From Circinella minor (lineage: Eukaryota; Mucoromycota; Mucoromycetes; Mucorales; Lichtheimiaceae): DNA of 64,000 bases. The stretch is taken from contig JAEPRB010000145.1 of NCBI GenBank assembly GCA_016758965.1, positions 1 through 64,000 on the forward strand. Reading direction: 5' to 3'. Position numbers and translations under genes: made by a program. This document shows, piece by piece, positions 35,051-46,248 of the stretch (the stretch's first letter is position 1; each line of letters opens with the position of its first letter). The notes under the pieces are model-generated. The model searched no databases. It was not told where the DNA came from and worked only from the letters and a program-made list of their open reading frames with translations.

Positions 35051-37596
35051 GGTGGCGAATCTATAACTATTTTGAAGTCAAAAAGAGCTACTTGTAAAAT
35101 CCTGTTTGTGCGGTTCTTCTTACAGAGATAGTCTTGATTTTGTGGAGATTCACGGACCGTTTATAATATACTTGGTACGGGCGGATATATGAATGCAAAA
35201 AAAAAAATTGTTTAAATGGAAGAGTGTTGTTGTATGCAGACCTTATATATGTTTTTTTTACTGCGTATCTGTATAATGAATGGTTTGCTTGCATTGAAAA
35301 CATCAATTCCCTAATTGGAACTAGCCTACAGATTGCCCTACTAAATAAAGAAGTTGACAAAGTTCGGAAAATCTTGTCATTGGGCTGAGTTTTTTTTTTT
35401 TAGCCTTTTTTGTCAAGTCAACCAGGTTATATTAATTCACCACATAATATAGCTCTTTCTTTATTCTGAGCCTTGATCTGACTACTATACACTGTATTAT
35501 TATTGTTTATTCGGTATTGTAAAAAGAAAGAGCGCTAAGATACATAAAAAAACACCATACTACGTAAAACAGAAAAAAGAACAAAATATATAAACGACGC
35601 ACTATTTTTCCTCCGTTTTTGTCTTCTTTTTCTTTATCTTTCTTGCAGTGTGCTCGACATATAATATTGGAGGGTATATAGTGAAAGTGGTTAATGCATT
35701 TTTTATTATTATTATTACTATTAGTAACTAACAAAATATATACTAAATATGCCATCACTATCAGGTAACACAACAGCTGCTATTGCTTTACTACCGAAAA
35801 AGTATCTTAAAAAGTAGAATATAACTTATTGTTAAATTTGTTAATACTAGTTATGGGCTAACTGTGGATTATTAGTGGAGCATGTGTGTGGTGGTTAATC
35901 CTCAGTTTAGATGATATAAATCACTTTCAACCTATATATTTAAAGGATACAAAAAAGTCAACAGATATGATCGTATTGAAGCAACATCCGGACTATGAAT
36001 GGAGCTAGAGTCTTTGATAATTACATTATGCTTTACACCAATAGATCCGGTATGTGTATGCACTAGAACTACCTTTATTTATATATATCAATAAAGAAGC
36101 AGTATTATAACTATATACTGAATGAGAACAAATAGCAGCTACGTATTATCAGATCTAATCCTGCAAGGCCATTTTTCGAGAAAATGCGTTTCTCTTACTT
36201 ATTATTAATTTATTATCTGTAGAAAGATATATATGATAAAAAACATACTACATAACATATATAATAATCAGTATTATTATTACGTATTCGTATTGTCGCA
36301 TTGTATGATAAATAACTTTTACTATTACTAAATGTTAGGTAACTATTGTAGTGGTTGCAAAAGACGAATTGGATTTTCCGTTCTTATTTATAGCCATTTT
36401 TATTTAGCTCAATTGTCAATTGGGATGTCAAATCACGCTTTATGAGATTAATTTTATTTATTTGTATGCGGTGCTGTTATTAATTATTAAGCCTGAAAAG
36501 TGCCTCGATTTTTCGTGAAAAATAAGAATATAATCCATTTGTAAGTAGGATTTTTGGTTTTTATTTATTATGCACTTATTCTCGACATTTAAAATGATAA
36601 AAAAAAATTGACGGATGAGAAACTACTTGCATGATAATCTATTGGTATGTAATACATATAAATAAACATATGGTAATGTGTTATGGTTAATCTACATATT
36701 TTGATAAGTCAAATGAAACGAACACTGCTATTATTATTATATGGATATGATTTTCTTGTATTGAAATAGGATATCCGACGTCATTGTTAATGGGGTTATT
36801 GGTCCATTTATTTCGATGGTTACCTGATATACAGCATTACTTTTATACAAAAAAAAATTATTCCTACGTACGTACGATTTATTTCATGTCAAAAGTCTTG
36901 TTTATCAGCTGGGGTGTTCCAATAGATGTTTGGATCTGTATTTTATTATGCAGTACGTAGCAGACGCAAACAATTGGATATGGTAGTACGTAATGGATCT
37001 ATATTTTTATATTCAGTTTCACATTGTATTGACCCAATTGTATATTTTATTATTGTTTCTTCAATTATTATGCATAATCCTAGCTATTCTGTTCTTCAGA
37101 GCGTTAAATATACTATGAGAAATTAAGATGTAATAACAGTCGTGGTTTTTCTTTCTCTCATGACTTAGAATGCGTACCTATAAGAAAATTACTTCATGTA
37201 TCTATAAAATAACGCATACTCTTCTTATTACTTACGGTGGATTTAATATATGGATCAAACAATAACAAAAACGTTACTGTCGATGAATGATCCTCATTAT
37301 CTTAAGCAAATATCATTTACATCATGTATAGTTAAAGGTTTACTACTACTTGTCTCTATTCTCTTATTACAATAGACTAAAGTTTTCTTTGATTTTTAGA
37401 AAAATGTATTATACCTCTTTCTTTGAATAACAAGTATTTTTACAGGAATAATAGCAAGATCAGAACTGAAATCAATCAATATATCCCCAAAAAATATTCA
37501 AAGGCCGTGAGTCCGGGCCGGGGAGGACGCGGTTGACAAGTAAAGTGAATCCTTGAAACCCAATAATCCTTCTCTTTTTGCATATCCACGGCAACG
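35051..37596. promoter_or_regulatory. Divergent intergenic region upstream of the C2H2 and eL24 genes
   Basis: About 2.5 kb with no supported gene. It should contain the C2H2 promoter near 35.05-35.4 kb and the eL24 promoter near 37.3-37.6 kb. There are several TACGTA-type palindromes, including TACGTACGTACGA at about 36865-36877. A GC-rich block (37506-37534, CCGGGCCGGGGAGGACGCGG) lies 60-90 bp before the eL24 ATG. A pyrimidine tract TTCTCTTTTTG (37570-37580) could be a TOP-like transcription start, as expected for ribosomal protein genes. Confidence 0.4.
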
Positions 37597-38480
37597 ATGA
37601 AGTAAGAATGGAGATCAACATCAAAAAAAAAAAGAAACGAGTGAGAGAGAGAGATGGATAATACAATATACGAAAAGGATTCGAAATGGATAAAATTGGA
37701 TGAATTAATTGATGGAATGGATGGATGGATGATTGTATTGGAATTAATTTTTTTTACTTTTTTTGAATGATGTAATATAGGCTCGAGATTTGCTCCTTCT
37801 CCGGCTACAAGATCTACCCTTCCAAGGGTAAGGTTTACGTTCGCATCGACAGCAGGTAAATTTCAATTCAATTTTTAATAATATATAATAATATTTTATA
37901 TATTAAAAGTTAAAAAAATACATTATACTAATGTATTGTTACTATTATTTTTATATGTATATAGAGTGAGTAAAATAAATAAATAAATAATAATAAAACG
38001 AATAAACGAAAAAGAAAAAAGTAACGAATTAAAAAGTCGACATGATGGAAAAGAAAATTAACCAAAAACGACCCTATTTATAAAAATAAAATTTTAGACC
38101 TTCCGTTTCATTAATGGTAAGGCTGAATCTTACTTTCTCCAACGTTTGAGTCCTCGCAAGATCCGCTGGACTCAAATCTACCGTCGTCTTAACAAGAAGG
38201 GTATCACTGAACAAATTGTTAAGAAGCGTACCCGTCGTACTGTCAAGGCTGAACGTGCCGTTGCTGGTGCCACTTGGGATGAAATCCGTGCCAAGCGTAA
38301 CGAAAAGCCTGAAGTCCGTGCTGCTGCTCGTCAAGCTGCTATTGAAAAGACCAAGGAAAAGGCTAAGGCTAAGGGTACCAATAAGGTAAATTTAATGGGA
38401 ACACACTTTTTGAGGGATAATATATATAAGAGATAAAAGAGATAATTAATCCTGTTTTAAATTAGGCTGGTAAGCAATAA
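37597..38480 (+). CDS. RPL24: 60S ribosomal protein eL24 (RPL24)
   Basis: The coding exons are 37597-37601 (ATGAA), 37781-37855, a proposed single base at 37965, 38098-38385 and 38466-38480. Together they give about 127 residues, a little shorter at the C-terminus than the usual 150 or so. The sequence is typical of eL24: MKLEICSFSGYKIYPSKGKV, YVRIDSRTFRFINGK, RKIRWTQIYRRLNKKGI and KKRTRRTVKAERAVAGA, then an Ala/Lys-rich tail ending AGKQ. The protein is part of the large ribosomal subunit. The junction after VRIDS is odd. Splicing 37855 directly to 38098 shifts the frame, whereas adding the A at 37965 (between TATATAG and GTGAGT) completes an Arg codon and restores the conserved FRF. Codon use is more GC-rich than in neighbouring genes, as expected for high expression. 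Confidence 0.9.
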
Positions 38481-40363
38481 AAATATTGCAAACTTATTTA
38501 CCACCAAGAAATAACATTTTTTACTTTGGCTTTTATTATATAAAATAATAATAATAATAATAAAACATGACCTCGTCTTTTTTTTCTCTCTTTTTTACAC
38601 GTTATACATATATTACATATATAACTCTTTTTTTTTTTTTTTTAAGAAAGTCGTTGTTAATATAAATGAGGAAGAAGAAGGGATGGATAAACATTTTTAT
38701 TTTTATTTCTACTAGTATATGTGAAATTCAAGTATATATTATATGATGAAACAGGATAAAAACATGTGTTTCTTTATCATTAAGTTAAGATAGCAAAGGA
38801 ATAATAATAATACCGGTGATGATGAATGTAATACAAACATATTGAATTACTACATGAGAAATTGTTTGTGCTAATATATATAGTACTTTACCAATCTTTA
38901 TGATATGGATATGTATCTTAAAATGTATTATCAATAGTTATTATGGATGACAAATTAAAGAAATGAATAATAGTTGCTAAGTGACTATAATTAAAACGAT
39001 AAGAATTATCGGTAACTTATATATCCGAATTGAACAATTAATAATTACTACATGTGTTTTGGATTATGCAAAAAAGTAATAATAATAATAATAATAATAA
39101 TTGTTTAACCGCCAACTACTCATGTTTTCTTTATATTTTCTTATGCTTATTGCCCATACAAGTATGTACGTATTATAAATATGTACATCTATATATAAAA
39201 AGAAAAGGTTAAATAATGCGGCGACAGAAAATTATAATATAAGTTAAAAGTCTCTCTCCCCCTTAAATAATATAAGCTTAATTGTACTACTTTTAGTCAA
39301 AGAAATTTAATCAAGATAGTTATTAAGTCATGTTATTATTATTTAAGAATATATGATAAACAATTCTTTTATTTTAAAAAGAATGTTCCAATTGACAACA
39401 CTAGTTTATTTTCTGTACTAAAAGAATGACATCAAGTTTTTGGGGGGTAAGAGAAGGGGAAATATTGTTGGTAGGGGCCCTGGTTTTGATCTACGGTTTT
39501 AAATATTTAACGCTTATTGAATTATTTTTTTTATTCAGTCATACAGTGAAACATAATATCTTATATACTGTAATAATAATACTAATACAATAAAGGTTTC
39601 AATAATGAATTATGTACAACCATAAAGAATAAAAAAAAAAAAAAGGTACGTGAAAGTATTTCAAATGATTATATAAAAAAAAAGAAGAATTAGAAACAAA
39701 GAATTCGGTAACTAATTTAACCGAGTTATGATCGACAAAAAAAGTCGCAGTAAAAAATAGGATATAGGCACGTGGAGCTTAAAAAAACACTTGTTTTCCC
39801 GCCATCTCAACTCTCTTTTGGTACCTGGCCCTTTTTTTAGTCTCTCTCACTTTAAACCTGTTTTTCCTTTTCTCTCTCCACTCTCACTTTTTCTCTCACA
39901 ATATAACACATCACAAAAACAAAGCACCCTAAAATAGAGTGTTTTTGATACTTTCCTTTTCTTCTTTCCTTAACACTCAACTCCCTCTTCTTTTTCTACT
40001 CTGTTTAACTTAAAAGAAAACTAATCACGTACAAAAAAATTTTTTTTTTCTCTATTCCGTTTTACTCTCTTTCCTCTCCTCCTCCTTTTCATGCACTGAA
40101 ACAAATATTATCATCACCTGTTAATAACAAACGTATGTATACATATTATTTTCGGTCAAAAAAATAAAAAGTATTTTGGTAGCTTACTAATTAAACTTTT
40201 ATTCATTTCGTTTAGTTGATTTTACTTTTTCCTTTTTTTTCTTTTTCTTTTTTTTTTCTTTTCTTTAACAACAACAACAAAAGTAAACTCTAATTCTCCA
40301 ATCTTTTTTTTATTAATTTAAAAGAGAGAAAAAAAAAAAAAAAACAACAACAACAACAACATA
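38481..40363. promoter_or_regulatory. Intergenic region and CT-rich promoter of the flippase gene
   Basis: About 1.9 kb. The first part holds the eL24 3' end with (AAT)n repeats. Nothing coding was seen. The last 550 bp before the flippase ATG are strongly pyrimidine-rich on the coding strand (CTCTCTC-type tracts at 39838-39900, 39955-40010 and 40050-40090) and end in A-rich and (ACA)n sequence. A long CT-rich leader or core promoter is likely. Confidence 0.5.
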
Positions 40364-43300
40364 ATGGTCAAACGAGTACGATTCAAGTCAACTTTTCGAC
40401 TAAAAAAGAATAAAAAAGAAAATGAGAATGGTATGGATAATGAAGATAATAATGATTTACGACGTATGGATTCTCGATCTTCTTATATGCAACAACGACG
40501 TAGTATCTATGTAAACATGGAGTTACCTGCAACTGAATTTGATGAAAAAGGACGACGTAAACAAAAACTCAATATTTCGAACCGTATTCGCACAGCCAAA
40601 TACACACCGCTTTCATTTATACCCAAGAACTTATTCGAACAATTTCGTAACGTTGCCAACTTGTATTTCTTGTTCTTAGTCATTCTACAATGTATTCCTA
40701 TCTTTGGTGTCGTACAACCTGCTGTATCTGCGTTACCATTAATTGCTATTTTAGTCATTACCGGTATCAAAGATGGTATTGAAGATCTGAAACGAAATCA
40801 AAGTGATAATCGTGTCAATAATGCAAAAACATTGACATTAAATAACTGGAAAAATACCAATTTACCTGATAGTACAGGTGGATTTTTTTCAATTTTTATT
40901 GGATTTTTTTATGTGATGGCTGGTATTGAAAATAAACATTCTCAAGCATATCGAGGATCTTTGACAAAACGAAAAGATAAACGGAATAAAAATGAGCGAT
41001 CGCGTCGAGGTACAGAAGATAAATTACCATTAAATGATTTAAATTTACCTTCTTCATCCGCATCATCACAAATTGGAGATCAACCTCCGTTACAACCACC
41101 TTTACCAAGTTTTCATCAACAACAACAACAACAAGGAAATAATCATCATGCACCTACACGAAATGGTAGTAAATTTAGAATACGCTCTAATACATTACGA
41201 TCCATGTTTCGACCACCACAAAAACCATATAATCCCAATAAAGTACGACATTCTGTATTATATCGTATCGATAGTACCCCTGCTCCTTCATCGCGTAGAG
41301 GATCAACCGTGCATCCGGCATTATTACCTCCCGTAAAAGCACCCTTGGAAGGGCCCTTGGCAGCCAATGGGGATGTCGCATGGAAACCGACAGCATGGAA
41401 AGACGTCCATCCAGGTGATTATATTCTAATTCGTAATGATGAAGATGTACCTGCCGACGTCGTGATTTTATCGACTTCAGATCCAGATCATATTTGTTAT
41501 ATCGAAACACAAAACTTGGATGGTGAAACTAATCTTAAAGTACGCCAAGCATTGGTTGCAACCAGTGAAATTAATTCAGTCAAAGATTGTCAACATGGTG
41601 AATTTTATATCGAAAGTGAACCACCTCATGTAAATTTGTATCAATACAGTGGTGTATTGAAATGGCAAATTCAAGACCAACAAACCATTCATTCAAATAT
41701 CACCCATGAAAAAACTGAAGCAGTTACTTATAATAATATCTTATTACGTGGTTGTGTTGTCCGTAATACTGAATGGGTTATTGGTGTAGTCGTCTATACT
41801 GGAGATGATACCAAAATTATGATGAATACAGGCCAAACTCCTTCAAAACGTAGTAAGATGGCGAAAAAGACAAATCCACATGTAAGTTGTTGTTATAAAC
41901 CAAAAAAAAAAGAGAAGAAGAAAAGAGACACTCATTACTCATCTTTATACATATCTGGATATATTATTACTATTACTATTAGGTTATAGCCAACTTTATT
42001 ATTTTAGCTATTATTTGTATTATTAGTTCCGTGATGGATAGTGTATTATTTAGATCTGAAGGTTCTGCTCGATTTTTTGATTTTGAAATCAGTGGTACGA
42101 ATGGCTCTTATGACGGTTTCATTACATTTTGGTAAGTAAATTTTTATTTAAAAAAATCAATATATAATATTTAATCTAATTTAATTTCATATATTTAAAT
42201 TAGGGTTACGTTGATTTTGTATCAAAATATTGTTCCAATCTCTTTATATATTTCTGTTGAAATTGTCAAAACATTTGCGGTAAATTTTTTATTTCATATT
42301 TTTTTTACTTGACACCCACTCATCTACATATATACAATGCTTATTCATATATACATATAGGCGTATTTCATTTATTCCGATATCGAAATATATCATCCAG
42401 AAACTGATACGCCTTGCATTGCAAAAACATGGAACATTTCAGACGATTTGGGTCAAATTGAATATATCTTTTCTGACAAAACGGGTACATTAACTCAAAA
42501 CGTGATGGAATATCGTAAATGTACTATTAATGGTGTTAAATATGGTTTGGGTACGACAGAAGCGTCCATGGGTGCCAAAATTCGAGAAGCTGTTGAGAAA
42601 CGACAATCCAAACATCAATCACTAGGTGACTTTGATGATCTTGAAGATTTGGTCGATAATGACAGCAGTACTCTTCATATCAACGATTCAACAGCCATTT
42701 TAGATCAAGCCAAAAAAGAAATGTATGAAAAACAAGCACGACTTTTTCAAAATGATCATGTGGGCCCCAATCCAACATTTATCGATCCTAAACTTTATGA
42801 CGATTTAGCTGATAATGAAACGGCTCAAGCCAATTTCATTACTCATTTTTTCATGACACTTTCTTTATGTCACACAGTCATTGCTGAACGTCCTGATGAA
42901 GAAAATCCCAATTTAATTGATTACAAGGCTCAAAGTCCAGATGAAGCTGCTCTTGTTGCAACAGCAAGAGATTGTGGATTTGTATTTGTGGGTCGTGAAG
43001 CTAATACAGTTCATGTGAGAATCAAAGGCGAAGACAAGTATTTTGAAATCTTGAATGTGTTGGAATTTAACTCTGCAAGAAAACGTATGAGTGTGATTTT
43101 AAAACCACATGACAGTGATAAGATTATTTTGTTATGTAAAGGTGCAGATTCCATTATTTATGAACGACTTTGTGAAGATTTTGGTGGACAAACAGAATTA
43201 CAAACATCTCAAGAAGAATTGAAGGAAAGTACAAGCGCTCATTTAGAAAATTTTGCTAATGAAGGTAATTTATTCTTTGGTTCTTTGGGGTTGAATTGAA

Positions 43301-44914
43301 ATTGGTATCTATATAGTATATACTAATCGTAGTAAAAAAAACAAACAAAATATACTTAATAAAGGTTTACGTACGTTGTGTCTTGCATATCGATTTATTT
43401 CCATGGAAGAATATAAGCCTTGGAATAAACGTTACTTGGAGGCATCTGCCAGTATCTATAATCGTGAAGAAAAGATTGATGAAACATGTGAAGCTATTGA
43501 AACCAACATGTTGCTTATGGGCGGTACAGCTATTGAAGATCGTCTTCAAATTGGTGTTCCTGAAACAATTGCCGAGCTAGCCAAATCTGGTATCAAACTC
43601 TGGGTATTGACAGGTGACAAGACAGAAACAGCCATTAATATTGGCTTCGCATGTAATCTTCTTTCACAGGAAATGGATTTGATTATCATCAAGGGACAGA
43701 CGCGTGAAGAAACCAAGACACAACTTGAAGAAGCACTCAGTTCAACGAATACAGAAGATGGACGCAAACGTGCACTTGTAATTGATGGTACCACACTAAA
43801 GTATGCATTAGAACCCAAGACCAAGGATATGGTATTATCATTGGGCATGCGTTGTAATAGTGTTTTATGTTGTCGTGTATCACCAAAACAAAAGGCTCAA
43901 GTGGTTGCCTTGGTGAAGAAGGGACTCAAGGTCATGACATTAGCAATTGGTGATGGTGCTAATGATGTATCGATGATCCAAGAAGCTAATATTGGTATTG
44001 GTATCTCTGGTTTAGAAGGTCGTCAAGCTGTCATGGCATCTGACTATGCAATTGCTCAATTCCGATTCTTACATAGACTATTGCTTGTCCATGGTCGGTG
44101 GTCTTACATTCGTACATCCGAAATGATTATGGGTTTCTTTTACAAAAACATTGTTTGGACTTTTGTCTTGTTCTGGTATCAAATCTTTTGTCAATTCACT
44201 GGAAGTATGCTGTTTGAATACGCCCTTGTGTCACTTTACAATGTGGTCTTTACTTCCTTACCTATTATCTTTTTGGGTATTTGGGATCAAGATTTGAGTG
44301 CCAAGATATCGCTCATGTACCCTGAACTTTATCGAATGGGTCTTCGTAATGATTTATTCAAGACATGGCGTTTTTGGTTAACCATGTTTGATTCCATCTA
44401 TCAATCGGTTGTCTGCTTTTTCTTTCCTTATATGCTATTGGTTGGCGGTGGTGTTGACCCGATCGGGTTAGATCAAAATGGTGTGTATGAAATTGGTACT
44501 GTGGTGTCCAGTATTGCTGTCTGTGTTGCCAATTTCTTTGTTGCTACATCATTGTATAGTTTTACATGGATCCAAATTGGTGTTATTGCATTATCTATTT
44601 TGGTATATTATGCATTTGTATGTATTTATGCGCAATTTAATACCTTTATTTTCGCCGGCCATAGTCGAGTATTTGCTACAGGGATGTATTGGTTAGTATT
44701 TATATTAACCATTGTAGCATGCTTTATTCCACGCTATATCGCATTACATTTATTACATCAATATAAACCTTACGACAATGATATTATTCGAGAAAAAGAA
44801 TTGGTGATCAAGAAGAAAGAGAAATCAGCAAATAAATCTTCATCACCCGTAGAAAATCCATCTACGTCAGGTCCTAATGAAGGCATGTACGATATTAAAT
44901 TACAAGACCGATAA
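40364..44914 (+). CDS. P4-type ATPase, phospholipid flippase (Dnf1/Dnf2-like)
   Basis: Five exons (40364-41881, 41983-42131, 42204-42279, 42361-43264, 43365-44914) join in phase to about 1398 residues. The N-terminal P4 signature is present: NRIRTAKYTPLSFIPKNLFE, then FRNVANLYFLFLVIL. Catalytic elements are complete: LDGETNLK (actuator, DGET in place of TGES, as in P4 enzymes, near residue 386), FSDKTGTLTQN with the phosphorylated Asp near 620, KGADSIIYERL (nucleotide binding, near 841) and GDGANDVSMIQEANIGIGI near 1080. About ten membrane segments are visible. The sequence ISDDLGQIEYIFSDKTG and the long Ser/Gln-rich insert before the actuator motif favour the Dnf1/Dnf2 clade. It moves aminophospholipids or phosphatidylcholine to the cytosolic leaflet at the plasma membrane and in the endocytic pathway, normally with a Cdc50-type partner. 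Confidence 0.95.
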
Positions 44915-46248
44915 ATAATCTTTTTTTTTTTACAACATCAACAAAACAAACAAACTTATTATTAATATTTTGTACAAGTATTTTCCTCTCTCTCACTTTT
45001 TACATCTATTTATTCTACCCTACCACTATCCTTGTTATTTTCAACCATTTTATATAGACTCTCCTTCTTTTCTCTTTCTCTTTTATCATAATACACTTCT
45101 TTACACCGTTACAAACAATCCTATTTTATTTTATTTATATTCCTTTTAATCTACAACTTGTTTTTCTCCCCTCCTCGTAATCCCATTCTCACTCTTTTTT
45201 TCTGCTTACACGTGTTCTTTTTTAATTATCTTTTGTTCCTTTCTCATTTAATTATTTATTAAATTTTTGTTTTATGTGTACATAAAAAAAACACCAAAAA
45301 AAAATATCATGTTTATTTTCATATGTTGGTCCGTGCTCATTGATGGCTGATCAAACAGTGATACAAACAAATAAATAGATAAACAAACAATAACAAGGTT
45401 ATTAGGTATTTGTGTACATAATTTATTAAGAGTCTTATAAAATATCATCATCTTGGTACACAACATCCTTTTTTAATTCTTACGTAAGGTACGTATTTCT
45501 AGAAAAAGTGACAATATTAATATCTTACTACCCAAAGAGTGATTTTGGCTTTGGTCCACATTATATTAAAAATTGCTACGTATGTACGTAGTTAAATAAA
45601 ATTTATATTCTAGTAATAAATATGTTTTGTTCTGGTACCTATACGTAATTACTTATTCCAACTTATTTTTATGATATATTCGTGTCTGACCGTACATCAG
45701 TTTGCCTCAGACTTGAGATTTATTACTACTGTATGTATATATTCATGAAGTGTGTGTGATAGATAAATCAGCGTGTAAAACACTCATGAGACACAATTTC
45801 TCGGGGTGTCAGGAAGTGTGTAATTTATTCTTTACACGAACTCTTTTTATTTTTACGTAAAAAAAATCCGTTATATACAGTATAAAAATGAATAACATTA
45901 TTCATTTAGCTAGTGTGAACTACTTCCATACGAGAACTCTTATACGATGTATGTCCTATCCTTTACTTCTTTTGTGTTACATTTGTTTCGTGGTAATGGT
46001 GATCAATAAATCGTATATTTCTTTTGATTCATGCGTAAACAGATTTGGAATTGCCATGTATTAAAGAAATGAGATTGACAAACATTTAAAATATTCACAA
46101 ATTTGTTACTTGGATAATTAAATAAAAACATAATTACAAGCAAGAAGATAGAAAAGATAAAAAAAAAAAAGAGAGAGAGAGAGAGAGGGTATATACAATA
46201 GATGGGTTTTATACATATTAATTGTGTGGTGTATGAGTGTAAATGTGT
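44915..46248. other. Convergent 3' spacer, no gene seen
   Basis: About 1.3 kb between the convergent flippase and WDR24 genes. The flippase side is pyrimidine-rich (44970-45260). The rest is AT-rich, with one GTATGTACGTAG palindrome near 45580 and a GA repeat at 46170-46187. No supported gene or RNA. Confidence 0.45.

Noticed and set aside
35088..35360. Minus-strand 90-residue frame upstream of the C2H2 gene
   Set aside because: No acceptor or donor joins it in phase to the C2H2 exons, and the gene has a good start at 35050.
36926..37126. Short plus-strand frame MFGSVFYYAV...
   Set aside because: No homology recalled, no introns or neighbours supporting it, and it lies in AT-rich intergenic DNA.
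37495..37540. GC-rich block as a tRNA gene or tRNA fragment
   Set aside because: No cloverleaf, and no A-box/B-box words (GGTTCGAATCC-like) are present. No tRNA was found anywhere in the window by eye.
43546..43848. Open frame on the minus strand within the flippase gene
   Set aside because: It is a shadow of the highly conserved plus-strand P4-ATPase coding sequence; it has no start context or family resemblance of its own.
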